A stretch of 64,000 nucleotides of DNA from Nakamurella aerolata (GCF_013002705.1 NZ_JABEND010000007.1:124001-188000); one strand, 5' to 3'. Positions 48,151-57,836 are shown, counted from the stretch's first letter. The notes: generated by a model from the sequence alone, not told the origin. Translations and numbers: made by a program.

Positions 48151-49188
48151 ATGGTGATCCGTCCCGGCGCGTCCGATCCGCCGACTTTGCGGCAGGTCGC
48201 GGAGCTGGCCGGCGTCAGCATCAAGACCGCGTCCCGAGCGCTGCGGCAGGAGGGCTACGTCGCACCGGCAACAGCAGAGCGCGTCAGGACCGCGGCGAGA
48301 TCCATCGGATATCGGGTCAACGCGATCGCATCGGAGCTGCGCAGGGGCAGCGTCTCGACCCTGGTCGGCCTGATCACCGGCGATCTCGCCAACCCGTTCT
48401 ACTCGCGGCTGGCCCGCGGCGTCGAACGGGAACTGCACCCGGCCGGCCTGCAGCTGGTGACCGGGTCGAGCGAGGAGGATCCGGGCGCGGAGGCGGCGCT
48501 GGTGGACGCCCTGCTGCAGCGTCGGGTGCGGGCCTTGCTGATCGTCAGCGCCGCCGACGATCACAGCGCGCTCAGTGACGACCTGGCCCGCGGGGTGCCG
48601 CTGGTGTTTCTCGACCGGCCGCCGGTCGGGCTGCTGGCTGATTCGGTGTTGATCGACAATGCCGCTGGCGCGGCCGCCGCGGTCCGGCATCTGATCGCCG
48701 CAGGACACCGCAGGATCGGCATCGTCAGCGACCTCAGTCGTCTTGCCAGCCAACAGGATCGGCTGGACGGGGTGGCCGCCGCGATGGCTGCCGCCGGCAT
48801 CGGCGACTGGCAGCGCTGGTGCCGGCAGGACGCCCACGACATCGCCGCTGCCCGGCTGGCAGTGAACGATCTGCTTGATGCCGACCCGGCGCCGACGGCG
48901 TTGCTGTGCCTGAACAACCGGATCACCGCGGGAGCGCTGACGGCCCTGCAGGGCCGCAACGGCTCAGCGACCGGGGCGCAGGCAACGGCCCTGATCGGCT
49001 TCGACGATTTCGAGCTCTCCGAGCTGCTCGGGGTCACCGTTGTCGGCTACGACGCCGAGGACATGGGCAGAGCGGCAGCCCGGCTGGCACTGGAACGGAT
49101 GGACGATCCGCAACGGGCCGTGCGCAAAGTGGTGATCCCCACCCGGCTGATCCGCCGCGGTTCCGGTGAGCGCGCGCCGGCACCCTGA
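48151..49188 (+). CDS. LacI-family transcriptional regulator
   Basis: 345 residues from ATG 48151; an upstream in-frame TTG at 48103 falls after the operator and is unlikely. Helix-turn-helix at residues about 12-33 (TLRQVAELAGVSIKTASRAL), hinge helix VNAIASELRRG, then a periplasmic-binding-protein-like ligand domain (VGLITGDLANPFYSRLARGVE, LVFLDRPPVG, GHRRIGIVSD, ALIGFDDFELSELL). It diverges from the GH92-GH43 operon with an AACGTT operator between them, so it probably represses that operon until a sugar (perhaps mannose-containing) binds. No sugar transporter lies adjacent. Confidence 0.93.
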   Translation: MVIRPGASDPPTLRQVAELAGVSIKTASRALRQEGYVAPATAERVRTAARSIGYRVNAIASELRRGSVSTLVGLITGDLANPFYSRLARGVERELHPAGLQLVTGSSEEDPGAEAALVDALLQRRVRALLIVSAADDHSALSDDLARGVPLVFLDRPPVGLLADSVLIDNAAGAAAAVRHLIAAGHRRIGIVSDLSRLASQQDRLDGVAAAMAAAGIGDWQRWCRQDAHDIAAARLAVNDLLDADPAPTALLCLNNRITAGALTALQGRNGSATGAQATALIGFDDFELSELLGVTVVGYDAEDMGRAAARLALERMDDPQRAVRKVVIPTRLIRRGSGERAPAP

Positions 49189-49232
49189 CGGAGCTGGTGC
49201 TGTGCGATGCCGGCGGTTTCGCAGGCGGCTGC

Positions 49233-50480
49233 TCAGACCACGCGAACGCCGCGCCGCCAGACCGCGGCGGTGAGCGGCACCCCTGGGCGGTAAGCAAGAT
49301 AGTCGGGACCCGGCGCGTCGAGCACCTGCAGGTCTGCCCGCATTCCGACGGCGATACGGCCGATGTCGCTGCGGTTCAACGCTTGTGCACCGCCCAGCGT
49401 CGCCGCGCGGATCGCCTCGGCCACCGTCATCCGGCACTGGATCACCGCCAGCGCCACCACCAGTGCCATCGATGAGGTGTAGCCCGAACCCGGGTTGCAG
49501 TTGCTGGCCAGCGCGACGGTGGCCCCGGCATCGATCAGCTCCCTGGCCGGCGCCGGCCCCCGTCTGGTGCACAGGTCGGTGGCCGGCAGCAGCGTCGCAA
49601 CGGTCGTCGATGCGGACAGCGCGTCGATGTCCGCCTCGGTCAGATAGGTGCAGTGGTCGACCGAGGTCGCGCCCATGCTCACCGCCAGTTGCACTCCCGG
49701 GCCGGGCCGCAGTTGATTGCCGTGCACCTTGCGGTCGAGACCGAGTCGTTCGGCGGCCGACAGCACCCGGCGGGCCTGGGCGTCGTCGAAGGCGCCCTCC
49801 TCGCAGAAAACGTCGACGAACTGCACCAGCGGCGCCACCGCCTCCAACATCGGGCCGCACACGAGATCGACGTAGTCGTCAGGGTTGTCGGCGTACTCCG
49901 GCGGCACCACGTGGGCGCCGAGGAAGGTCAGTGCGTCGATCCCGGCCCGCTCCGCGGCTTGCACCGACCGCAGCTCGTCCACCTTGGTCAGCCCGTAACC
50001 CGACTTGGTCTCCACCGTCGTGGTGCCGCCCCTGGCGAATTCGGCGAGGTGCCGCCGCACCCCGTCGGTGAGTGCATCGGTCGAGGTCTCGCGGTTGGCT
50101 TCGACGGTGGCGAGGATGCCGGACGCCCGATAGTCCTGGCCGGCCATCCTGGCAGCGAACTCGGCGCTGCGATCACCGGCGAACACCAGGTGGGTGTGCG
50201 AATCCACCCAGCCGGGAAGCACGGTGCGGCCGCCGAGGTCAATGGCGTCGTCGGTGTCAGGGGCGCCGGCAGCCGGCCCCACCCACACGATCTGCCCCTC
50301 GTCGATGACGACGGCGCCGTCGCTGATCGTGCCCAGCTCGTCCGATCCGACCTGTTCGTCCACGGTGACCAGCGCCGAGATGCCGGTCAGCAGCAGCGAT
50401 CCGGTTGGCTCCCATTCGGTGCCATCGCCGACCGGGTTGCTCGCGGCATCCGCCCGGCCGCGCTGGTCGCCGGTTGTCAT
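49233..50480 (-). CDS. hutI: imidazolonepropionase
   Basis: 415 residues from ATG 50480, supported by GGGGGAG 5 nt upstream. It hydrolyses 4-imidazolone-5-propionate to N-formimino-L-glutamate in histidine breakdown. Metal ligands: DSHTHLVFAG (first His pair), GNQLRPGPGVQLAVSMGATSVDHCTYL (His) and a later Asn in ALASNCNPGSGY, where many amidohydrolases have SDxNPG. TVETKSGYGL is the substrate-binding signature. Last gene of hutH-hutU-M20-hutF-hutI; it follows hutF by 58 bp, the only real gap in the operon. It converges with lacI. Confidence 0.95.
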   Translation of the reverse strand: MTTGDQRGRADAASNPVGDGTEWEPTGSLLLTGISALVTVDEQVGSDELGTISDGAVVIDEGQIVWVGPAAGAPDTDDAIDLGGRTVLPGWVDSHTHLVFAGDRSAEFAARMAGQDYRASGILATVEANRETSTDALTDGVRRHLAEFARGGTTTVETKSGYGLTKVDELRSVQAAERAGIDALTFLGAHVVPPEYADNPDDYVDLVCGPMLEAVAPLVQFVDVFCEEGAFDDAQARRVLSAAERLGLDRKVHGNQLRPGPGVQLAVSMGATSVDHCTYLTEADIDALSASTTVATLLPATDLCTRRGPAPARELIDAGATVALASNCNPGSGYTSSMALVVALAVIQCRMTVAEAIRAATLGGAQALNRSDIGRIAVGMRADLQVLDAPGPDYLAYRPGVPLTAAVWRRGVRVV

Positions 50481-50538
50481 CGACTCCCCCTTCGGCATGG
50501 CGCCACGGCGGCGCCGGTTGATGGTGATCATCATCCTG

Positions 50539-51999
50539 TCACCCCGCAGCCGCCACCCGCTCCCAGAGTTCTCCGAGCACATCGGCCAGCAACGGGCCGG
50601 GATCGCCGAGGTCACGGTGGAAGCCGTTGCGCGCCAGTACGTGTCCGCCGACGACGACGGTCTGCACATCAGCGCTGCCGGCGGCCATCACCAGCTGCTG
50701 CGGCAGCGAGCCGGCGGTCCGCACCGAGTCGGTGCGAACGCACACCAGGTCGGCGGGTGCGCCCGGCACCAATCGGCCACCGGCCGAGCCGATGCTGCGG
50801 TGTGAGTGTTCGGTGGCGGCGGCGACCAGCTGCGCCGGGGCCAGATTGCCGCGACGGTGGCTGCGCAGCCGCTCGCCGTACTCCAGCAGCCGGGCCTGGG
50901 CGAACGGGTCGACGGTGACCTGCTGGTCGCCACCGCAGGCCAGCAGCACCCCGGCACGGGTGAGCGCCGCCAGGTCCGGAAGACCGTCGGCGAGGTCCGC
51001 CTCGGTGGTGGGACAGATGACCGCGGTGACGCCGTGCGCACCGAGCCGATCGACGTCGGTGTCGGTGAGATGGGTGGCATGCACCACCGAGGTTCGCGAT
51101 CCGAGGAGCCCGGCATCCGCGGCCAGCGCGGTGGGTGATTTCCCGGTGGCGGCGAGGCTGTCGCGGTTCTCCTGCAGTTGCTCCGACAGGTGCAGGTGCA
51201 CCGGGCAGTCCCACTCCGCGGCCAGGCCGGCCACCGTGCCCAGCTCGCCGGGCGGCACCGCTCGCACCGAATGCGCCGCCAGCCCGAGCCGGATCGGGGC
51301 CAACCGGCCGGCCGGCAGCTCGGCACCCAGCTGCCTGACCCGAGCCGCCCATGCCGCTCCGCTGCCGTCCGAGAACCGCCGCTGCGGCGGCTGTAGCGCT
51401 ACCCCGAAACCCCCGGCGAGATAAAGGGTGTCGAGCAGCGTGAGCCCGATGCCGGCCTGGTCGGCGGCCTCGGCGACGCGCAGGCCGAGCAGGTTCGGGT
51501 CGGGGTAGGGCGTGCCGTCCACCTGGTGATGCAGGTAGTGGAACTCGCCGACCGCTGTGTAGCCGGCACACAGCAGCTCGGCGTAGGTCGCCCGCGCCAG
51601 GCGGTGCAGCAGGTCGGGGTCGAGCTGGGCGGCCAGGGCGTACATCTGCTCGCGCCAGGTGAAGAAGTCGCCGGGCCGGCCGTCCCGTTCGGTGTGGGTG
51701 CGTCCGCGCAATGCGCGGTGGAACACGTGGCTGTGGGCGTCGGCGAAGCCGGGAAACACCATGCCGTCCAAGACTTCTGCCGCTCCGCCGGCACCGGCCG
51801 CACCGGCAGTGGGGCCAGCCGCACCCGGGCTGGGGTCTGCGGCACCGGGGTTGGGGCCTGTGGCACCGGGACTGGGGACGTGCCACGCGCCGGCATCGAG
51901 CGGGGTGATCGCGGTGATGATGCCGTCGCTGGTGGTCAGCTCAACCGGCCCGGACGGCCCCTGCGGGAGCCAGGCCGACCGGCAGCGGAAGACCGTCAC
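50539..51999 (-). CDS. hutF: formimidoylglutamate deiminase
   Basis: 486 residues from GTG 51999, overlapping the M20 gene stop by GTGA. It deaminates N-formimino-L-glutamate to N-formyl-L-glutamate. Amidohydrolase features: FADAHSHVFHRALRG metal site, GEFHYLHHQVDGTPY substrate segment, VHLHLSEQLQEN, VHATHLTDTD, and ACGGDQQVTVDP, where most members have GSDS; the Asp is kept. Between beta strands near residues 40-68 is a seven-residue Pro/Gly/Ala repeat (51799-51882) that lengthens a surface loop. Presence of HutF means the formate-releasing route, which needs a deformylase as the last step. Confidence 0.93.
   Translation of the reverse strand: MTVFRCRSAWLPQGPSGPVELTTSDGIITAITPLDAGAWHVPSPGATGPNPGAADPSPGAAGPTAGAAGAGGAAEVLDGMVFPGFADAHSHVFHRALRGRTHTERDGRPGDFFTWREQMYALAAQLDPDLLHRLARATYAELLCAGYTAVGEFHYLHHQVDGTPYPDPNLLGLRVAEAADQAGIGLTLLDTLYLAGGFGVALQPPQRRFSDGSGAAWAARVRQLGAELPAGRLAPIRLGLAAHSVRAVPPGELGTVAGLAAEWDCPVHLHLSEQLQENRDSLAATGKSPTALAADAGLLGSRTSVVHATHLTDTDVDRLGAHGVTAVICPTTEADLADGLPDLAALTRAGVLLACGGDQQVTVDPFAQARLLEYGERLRSHRRGNLAPAQLVAAATEHSHRSIGSAGGRLVPGAPADLVCVRTDSVRTAGSLPQQLVMAAGSADVQTVVVGGHVLARNGFHRDLGDPGPLLADVLGELWERVAAAG
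51799..51882 (-). repeat. four 21-bp in-frame tandem repeats in hutF
   Basis: Four degenerate 21-bp units (GGCACCGGGACTGGGGACGTG-like on the plus strand is one) encode PSPGATG / PNPGAAD / PSPGAAG / PTAGAAG heptapeptides inside the HutF N-terminal domain. Confidence 0.8.
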
Positions 52000-53261
52000 C
52001 GGATCAGCCCGGCCAGCACGTCGGCCAGCGCCTGAACCCCGGCGAGGCAGTCCGCGGTCTCGGCGAATTCGCCTGGTGCGTGGGAGATGCCGCTCGGGTT
52101 GCGGACGAACAGCATGGCGCTGGGTATCTCCGCTGCCAGGATTCCGGCGTCGTGGCCGGCGCCGGTCGGCACCACCGGCGCCGACAGTTGCTCGGCGGCG
52201 ACGGCGCTCAGACCAGGGTCGAACACCACGTCGTCCGACAGCGATTCGCGGCGCTCAAGCACCTGGCAACCTTCAAGGTCGGCCTCCTGCCTTGCCAGCA
52301 GCGTGATCTCGTCGACCAGCGCGGTGGTGTCGCCGGTCGCCCCGTAGCGAACGTCCAACCACAGGTCGACCGATGACGCAATCACGTTGCTGCCGCCGGG
52401 ATTCACCTGCAATCTGCCGACGGTGGCCACCGCCGACGGCCGGTCGGCCAGCAACCGCCGGGCGGCCAGCACGGTGGCCGCCGCCGGGATCATCGGGTCG
52501 CGTCGGTCCGCCACCACGGTGGTGCCGGCGTGGTTGCCTTCACCGGTGAAGGTCAGGCGCCAGCGCCCGTGCGCGACGATCCCGTCGGCGACACCGACGG
52601 CGGCGTCGGGATCGGCGGAGTGCAGCAGCCGGCCCTGTTCAACGTGCAGTTCGACGAAGGAGCCGATGCCGGCCAGCCTGGCCTCGTCCCGGCCCCACCG
52701 CAGCGGATCCATTCCCGCCGCGGCGGCCGCGTCGGCCGCGCTCACCCCGTCCCTGTCCTGCAGGCGTCTGGCGGCATCGGGGCTGACCGCCCCGGTCAAC
52801 AGCCGAGACCCCAAGCAGGGCAATCCGAATCTGCCGCCCTCCTCCTCGACGAAGCAGGCGATGCCCAGTGGCCGCGCCGGGCGCAGCCGGCGCAGCCGCA
52901 GCTCGTCGACGGCCAGCAGGGCCGAGACGACACCGAGCGGACCGTCGAACGCCCCTCCCCCGGGTACCGAGTCCAGATGCGATCCGGTGACGACCGCCGG
53001 CAACGCCGTGGCAGCGTCGGCGTTCCGGGCCCACGCCGGCGTGCCCCACCACGCCCACAGGTTGCCGTTGCCGTCGGTCTCGACGTCCAGCCCCCGCCGG
53101 CCGGCCTGCTCGGTGAACCACTCGCGCAGTTGCCTGTCGGCGTCGTCGAAACCGTGCCGTGAGTATCCGCCGCGGCGGCGGTCGCGGCCGACCGACGACA
53201 CCTCGGCCCACAGCGCGGCGAACCGTTGCCCGGCGGGGTCGTTCGGCGGCAGCTGGTTCAT
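51996..53261 (-). CDS. M20-family amidohydrolase in the hut operon (allantoate amidohydrolase / carbamoylase-like)
   Basis: 421 residues from ATG 53261, overlapping the hutU stop by ATGA; its own stop overlaps hutF. Two-metal peptidase fold: [23 protein letters not shown] (metal His and Asp), [11 protein letters not shown] (bridging Glu region), [10 protein letters not shown] (metal His), [17 protein letters not shown] (dimerisation-domain His), and [12 protein letters not shown] (last metal His). This is the allantoate / N-carbamoyl-amino-acid amidohydrolase subgroup. There is no hutG in the operon, and an enzyme must convert the HutF product N-formylglutamate to glutamate and formate. This protein is the best candidate by context, a role outside its usual annotation. 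Confidence 0.9.
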   Translation of the reverse strand: MNQLPPNDPAGQRFAALWAEVSSVGRDRRRGGYSRHGFDDADRQLREWFTEQAGRRGLDVETDGNGNLWAWWGTPAWARNADAATALPAVVTGSHLDSVPGGGAFDGPLGVVSALLAVDELRLRRLRPARPLGIACFVEEEGGRFGLPCLGSRLLTGAVSPDAARRLQDRDGVSAADAAAAAGMDPLRWGRDEARLAGIGSFVELHVEQGRLLHSADPDAAVGVADGIVAHGRWRLTFTGEGNHAGTTVVADRRDPMIPAAATVLAARRLLADRPSAVATVGRLQVNPGGSNVIASSVDLWLDVRYGATGDTTALVDEITLLARQEADLEGCQVLERRESLSDDVVFDPGLSAVAAEQLSAPVVPTGAGHDAGILAAEIPSAMLFVRNPSGISHAPGEFAETADCLAGVQALADVLAGLIR

Positions 53262-55024
53262 CGCCCTGCGGCCCCGCCGGATTCCGGGCCACCAGCGGCT
53301 TCCGCCGGCCGGCCGGTCGCCTGAACGGCCATCGGGACGGTCAGCTTCACCCGGGCGGCTGCACTGTCGGCTTCCGGATAACCGGCGTCGACGTGACGCA
53401 AGACTCCCATGGCCGGGTCGTTGGTCAGCACCCGCTCCAGCTTGGCTGCCGCCAGCGCGGTGCCGTCGGCGACGCTGACCTGGCCGGCATGGATGGAACG
53501 ACCGATCCCGACCCCACCGCCGTGGTGGATGGACACCCAGCTGGCCCCTGACGCGGTGTTGACCAGCGCGTTCAGCAAGGGCCAGTCGGCGATGGCGTCG
53601 CTGCCGTCCGCCATCGACTCGGTCTCCCGGTACGGCGAGGCGACCGAACCTGAATCCAGATGGTCGCGACCGATCACCACCGGCGCGGAGAGCTCCCCTG
53701 CTGCCACCATCTCGTTGAACCGCAACCCTGCCAGGTGCCGTTCGCCGGCGCCGAGCCAGCAGATGCGAGCAGGAAGTCCTTGGAAGGCAATCTTTTCCGG
53801 CGCCAGCGCCATCCACCGCTGCAGCCCGGCGTTGTCTGGGAAGAGTTCCTGCACGGCCGCGTCGGTGGCGTGGATGTCCGCAGGGTCGCCGGAGAGCGCC
53901 GCCCAGCGGAACGGGCCCTTGCCAGCGCAGAACAGCGGCCGGATGTAGGCGGGCACGAAGCCGGGAAAGTCGAAAGCCCGCTGATAACCGGCCAACTGCG
54001 CCTCACCACGAATGGAGTTGCCGTAGTCGAAGACCTCGGCGCCGGCGTCGGCGAAGCCGACCATGGCGGCCACGTGTTCCGCCATGGATTCTCGTGCCCG
54101 GTCGGTGAACTCGTCCGGCTTCGCGGCTGCGTAATCGTGCCAATCCTCCAGCGCGACTCCGCTCGGCAGGTAGGCAAGTGGGTCGTGCGCCGAGGTCTGG
54201 TCGGTGACGATGTCGATGGCGACGCCGCGCCGCAGCAGTTCAGGGACCAGTTCGGCGGCGTTGCCGATCACCGCAACCGACAACGCTTTTCGGGCCTGCT
54301 TGGCCGCCAGCGCCTGGTCGATACCGTCGTCGAGGTCGTCGGCGATCACATCGAGATATCTGGTGTCGAGGCGGCGCCGGGCCCGGTCAGGGTCACACTC
54401 GATCACCAGCGCGGCACCGCCGGCCAGCGTGACGGCCAACGGCTGGGCGCCCCCCATGCCGCCGAGACCGGCGGTGAGGGTGAGCGTGCCGGCGAGGGAG
54501 TCGTCACCGGCGTGTGGGTGGTCGGCCGGACGGCGCTCGGCCAGCTGGGCACCGACCGCGGCAAAGGTTTCGTAGGTGCCCTGCACGATGCCTTGACTGC
54601 CGATGTAGATCCAGCTGCCGGCCGTCATCTGGCCATACATGGTGAGCCCCAACTGCTCCAACCGGCGGAACTCCGGCCAGGTGGCCCATTGCGGTACCAG
54701 GTTCGAGTTCGCTATCAGCACCCTCGGCGCCCATTCGTGGGTGCGCAACACCCCGACCGGCCGGCCGGACTGGACCAGCAGCGTCTCGTCGTCGGCCATG
54801 TCCACCAGGGTGCGGCAGATCGCGTCGAAACTGGCCCAATCCCTTGCCGCGCGGCCGGTTCCGCCGTACACCACCAGGTTGTCCGGGTCTTCCGCCACGT
54901 CCGGGTCGAGGTTGTTCTGCAGCATCCGCAGCGGGGCCTCGGTGGCCCAGCTGCGGGCGGTGAGCGCGCTGCCGCGGTTGGCGCGGACCGGGCGCGGCCC
55001 TGAGGTGGGCTGTGTGCTGGTCAT
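53258..55024 (-). CDS. hutU: urocanate hydratase
   Basis: 588 residues from ATG 55024, overlapping the hutH stop by ATGA. It hydrates urocanate to imidazolonepropionate using NAD+ as an electrophile. Conserved parts: [27 protein letters not shown] at the start, [47 protein letters not shown] (NAD-binding), [22 protein letters not shown] with the catalytic-region Cys, and [19 protein letters not shown]. The usual length is about 555 residues; the extra residues are N- and C-terminal. Second gene of the hut operon. Confidence 0.97.
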   Translation of the reverse strand: MTSTQPTSGPRPVRANRGSALTARSWATEAPLRMLQNNLDPDVAEDPDNLVVYGGTGRAARDWASFDAICRTLVDMADDETLLVQSGRPVGVLRTHEWAPRVLIANSNLVPQWATWPEFRRLEQLGLTMYGQMTAGSWIYIGSQGIVQGTYETFAAVGAQLAERRPADHPHAGDDSLAGTLTLTAGLGGMGGAQPLAVTLAGGAALVIECDPDRARRRLDTRYLDVIADDLDDGIDQALAAKQARKALSVAVIGNAAELVPELLRRGVAIDIVTDQTSAHDPLAYLPSGVALEDWHDYAAAKPDEFTDRARESMAEHVAAMVGFADAGAEVFDYGNSIRGEAQLAGYQRAFDFPGFVPAYIRPLFCAGKGPFRWAALSGDPADIHATDAAVQELFPDNAGLQRWMALAPEKIAFQGLPARICWLGAGERHLAGLRFNEMVAAGELSAPVVIGRDHLDSGSVASPYRETESMADGSDAIADWPLLNALVNTASGASWVSIHHGGGVGIGRSIHAGQVSVADGTALAAAKLERVLTNDPAMGVLRHVDAGYPEADSAAARVKLTVPMAVQATGRPAEAAGGPESGGAAGR

Positions 55025-56820
55025 CTGGGCTCCTGCTCGGTGGTGGTCGGCCGGGCCGTCGGCGCCGGACGGGTGGGTGCCGCCGGTCCAGTGGTCGCCG
55101 GCTGGTCGGCAGCTGTTGCGCTGGAAGGGTTTTCGGTATCGAGCGCGGCCGCGCTGCCCGGCGGGGAAACCGCTGCCGCGCGGTCGAGGCTGCCGCCCTT
55201 GATCAGCTCGACCACCGCATCGATCTCCGGCGCCAGGTGCCGATCCGGGCCGGGGCCCTGCACCCGGCTTCGCACGACCGCCAGCGCCGCCGCGGTGGCC
55301 GCCCCCGGCCGGAGCGGGGCGCGCAGGTCAAGAGCCCTTGCCGCGGTGAGGATCTCGACGGCAAGCACTCTGGTGAGCGCGTCGACGGCGCGACGCAGCT
55401 TGCGCGCCGCATGCCAGCCCATCGACACGTGGTCCTCCTGCATGGCGCTGGACGGAATGGAGTCAACCGAGGCGGGCACCGCCAGCCGTTTCAGTTCGGA
55501 CACCATTCCGGCCTGGGTGTACTGGGCGATCATCAGACCGGAGTCGACGCCGACCTCGTGCGCCAGGAACGGTGGCAGGCCGTGCGAGCGCGCCGAATCG
55601 AGCATCCGATCGGTGCGGCGTTCGCTGATACTTGCCACATCGGCGATGGAGATGGCAAGAAAGTCGGCGACGGCGGCGACCGGGGCGCCGTGGAAGTTGC
55701 CGTTGGACTCCACCCGTCCGTCCGGCAACACCACCGGATTGTCGATGGCAGCGGCCAGTTCTCGATCGGCTACGGCTCTGGCGTGGGCCGCGGTGTCCCG
55801 CGCGGCGCCGTGCACGGCCGGCGCACAGCGCAGCGAGTAGGCGTCCTGCACCCTCGGGTCGTCCGGCCCGGCGTGGGAGGCAACGGTCGGCGACCCGGCG
55901 AGCAACGCGGCGATCCTGGCGGCCGAGAGCTGCTGACCGGTCTGCGGCCGCAACGCCGCCAGGTCCGCGGCGAACACCCGGTCGGTGCCGAGCAGCGCCT
56001 CGACGCTCATTGCCGCGGCGAGATCGGCGATGTCCCACAGCTTTTCCAGATCGTGCAGGGCTATGCCGAGCATGCCGAGCATGCCGTCGGTGCCGTTGAT
56101 CAGCGCAAGGCCCTCTTTCTCGGCCAGTTGCACGGGGGTGAGCCCGGCGCGCTCCAGCGCGGCTGCGGCGCCTTCGGTGTCCGGTCCGGCGCCGGCGAGT
56201 ACCTGGCCCTCGCCGATCAACGTCAGCGCCACCGCTGACAGCGGCGCCAGATCGCCGGAACAACCCAACGATCCGAACTCCGGCACCACCGGGGTGATGC
56301 CGGAGTTGAGCAGATCCGCCAGCAACTCGGCGGTCTCCGGCCGGACGCCCGTCCTTCCGGTGGCCAGCGTTGACAGCCGCAGCGCCATCATCGCCCGCAC
56401 CACCTCCGGCTCCACCGGGGTACCGGTACCGGCGGCGTGGCTGCGGATCAGCGACGCCTGCAGCGCCGCGCGGCGCTGCGGAGGAATGTGAGTGGTGGCC
56501 AATGCTCCGAAGCCGGTGGAGATGCCGTAGTGCGGCTCCGGATCGGCCGCCAATGCTTCCACCTGGCGGCGGGATGCCGCGATGGCGTCCAGGGCCTGCG
56601 GAGCCAGCCGCACCGGTGCGCCGTGCCTGGCGACGGCGACCAGCTCGGCAATGCTGAGCGGGCCGGTGGAGATCTCGACGGCGTCGACCGTCGGCTCGCG
56701 ACCGGTGCCAGCGGGATCCGCCTGCTGATCCGGTTGCTGGTCGGTGCTGGTAGGCGCTGCTGGGGTGGTGCCGTCGTCGATCACCCGTTCATTGCACCGC
56801 GCCGGCGGTCGGTGGACCAT
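55021..56820 (-). CDS. hutH: histidine ammonia-lyase with Cys-Ser-Gly cofactor triad
   Basis: 599 residues from ATG 56820; GTG 56784 is an alternative, and neither has a good ribosome-binding site. HutH releases ammonia from histidine to give urocanate. The family core starts at [17 protein letters not shown], about 50 residues in, and extends to about residue 560 (usual length about 510), so both ends carry extra Pro/Thr/Gln-rich sequence. [34 protein letters not shown] and [12 protein letters not shown] are present. The self-made MIO cofactor normally arises from Ala-Ser-Gly; here it is Cys187-Ser188-Gly189 ([12 protein letters not shown]). First gene of the operon, divergent from the IclR gene. 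Confidence 0.95.
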   Translation of the reverse strand: MVHRPPARCNERVIDDGTTPAAPTSTDQQPDQQADPAGTGREPTVDAVEISTGPLSIAELVAVARHGAPVRLAPQALDAIAASRRQVEALAADPEPHYGISTGFGALATTHIPPQRRAALQASLIRSHAAGTGTPVEPEVVRAMMALRLSTLATGRTGVRPETAELLADLLNSGITPVVPEFGSLGCSGDLAPLSAVALTLIGEGQVLAGAGPDTEGAAAALERAGLTPVQLAEKEGLALINGTDGMLGMLGIALHDLEKLWDIADLAAAMSVEALLGTDRVFAADLAALRPQTGQQLSAARIAALLAGSPTVASHAGPDDPRVQDAYSLRCAPAVHGAARDTAAHARAVADRELAAAIDNPVVLPDGRVESNGNFHGAPVAAVADFLAISIADVASISERRTDRMLDSARSHGLPPFLAHEVGVDSGLMIAQYTQAGMVSELKRLAVPASVDSIPSSAMQEDHVSMGWHAARKLRRAVDALTRVLAVEILTAARALDLRAPLRPGAATAAALAVVRSRVQGPGPDRHLAPEIDAVVELIKGGSLDRAAAVSPPGSAAALDTENPSSATAADQPATTGPAAPTRPAPTARPTTTEQEPR

Positions 56821-56837
56821 GCCGCCCCGGCGACTTC

Positions 56838-56855
56838 TGTCCGGTATACCGGACA
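56838..56855. promoter_or_regulatory. 18-bp palindrome carrying the divergent hutH / iclR promoters
   Basis: TGTCCGGTATACCGGACA is perfectly self-complementary. Each strand contains TATACC as a -10; the plus-strand copy (56845-56850) ends 6 nt before the iclR ATG at 56857, predicting a leaderless message, and the minus-strand copy starts hutH transcription about 16 nt before ATG 56820. Binding of the regulator would shut both directions. Confidence 0.65.
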
Positions 56856-56856
56856 C

Positions 56857-57723
56857 ATGGCCCTGCCGAACGACCCTGACCGCGCGCCGGCGGGTCCCGC
56901 CCGCGCCGAAGGCGGGACCCGCCGGCCGGCGGTGCCTGCACTGCGGCGCGGGCTGGCGGTGCTCGGGGTGCTGGCGGCCCGGCCTGGCCCGGTCTCGGCG
57001 ACCGCGGTCGCCCGGCAGCTCGGCCTGGCCAGATCCACCGTGTACGAGCTGCTCGGGGAGCTGGCCGCCGCCGGCTACGCGGTACACCTGCCGGAGCAGC
57101 GGCGCTGGGGACTGGGGGTTGCCGCCTTCGAGGTCGGGTCGGCGTACCTGCGCGGGGAACCGCTGGAGCGGCTGGGCCGGCCGATTCTGCGGCGGTTGGC
57201 CGCCGCGGCCGCACCGAGCGCCGCCGGCGCCGTGACCGCGCACCTCGGGGTGCTGCACGGTGCGCAGACGCTCTACCTGGTCAAGGAGGTGTCCGGCACT
57301 GGCGGCCCGACGCTGGTGACCGACGTCGGGGTACGGCTGCCGGCCGCGCTGACCGCGACCGGGTTGTCGCTGTTGGCAGCGCTGCCTGCTGCGCAGATTC
57401 GAGCAGTGTTCGCCGACCGGAGCAGCTTTCTGCGGCGGACCGGCACCGGACCCACCAACCTGCCCGAGCTGCGCGCCGATCTGGCCGCGGTCGGGGCGCG
57501 CGGTTGGGCCACCGAACACGGCAGGGTGACGCCGGACACAGCATCGGTAGCGGCCGCCGCTCACGATCACCACGGCCGGCCGTTGGCCGCCATCGGGTTG
57601 ACGCTGCGCCACCACTGTGGCGATTCCCCCTGCGGGGTAACGTTTCCCGAGCTCGCGACCCACGTCAGGGCGGCCGCGGCCGAACTGACCGCCGCTGTCG
57701 GCGGCCGGCCACCCGGCCACTGA
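56857..57723 (+). CDS. IclR-family regulator, probable regulator of the hut operon
   Basis: 288 residues from ATG 56857. N-terminal winged helix (LRRGLAVLGVLAARPGPVSATAVARQLGLARSTVYELLGELAAAGYAVHL) and C-terminal effector domain (LGVLHGAQTLYLVKEVSG, AALTATGLSLLAALPAAQIRAVF, AAIGLTLRHHCGDSPCGV). It diverges from hutH over a palindrome that contains both promoters, so it should control hut and itself; urocanate or another pathway intermediate is the expected effector. No ribosome-binding site precedes the start, in line with leaderless translation. A tandem 18-bp array follows its stop. Confidence 0.88.
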   Translation: MALPNDPDRAPAGPARAEGGTRRPAVPALRRGLAVLGVLAARPGPVSATAVARQLGLARSTVYELLGELAAAGYAVHLPEQRRWGLGVAAFEVGSAYLRGEPLERLGRPILRRLAAAAAPSAAGAVTAHLGVLHGAQTLYLVKEVSGTGGPTLVTDVGVRLPAALTATGLSLLAALPAAQIRAVFADRSSFLRRTGTGPTNLPELRADLAAVGARGWATEHGRVTPDTASVAAAAHDHHGRPLAAIGLTLRHHCGDSPCGVTFPELATHVRAAAAELTAAVGGRPPGH

Positions 57724-57746
57724 CCGGGCGGCACCGTCCGCCCGGC

Positions 57747-57836
57747 GGCCGGCTCAGCTCACCGGGCCGGCTCAGCTCGCAGGGCCTGCTCAGCTCACGG
57801 GGCCGGCTCAGCTCACAGCGCAGGCTCGGTTCACAG
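57747..57836. repeat. five 18-bp tandem repeats spanning a 3' end
   Basis: Units GGCCGGCTCAGCTCACCG-like at 57747, 57765, 57783, 57801 and 57819, each differing by one to five bases. The array fills the gap between the convergent IclR and phosphotransferase genes and its last unit contains the phosphotransferase stop. Confidence 0.88.

Noticed and set aside
50669-51886. 405-codon minus-strand frame overlapping hutF in another frame
   Set aside because: Arg/Pro/His-rich alternate frame of hutF, which has intact metal ligands and operon coupling.
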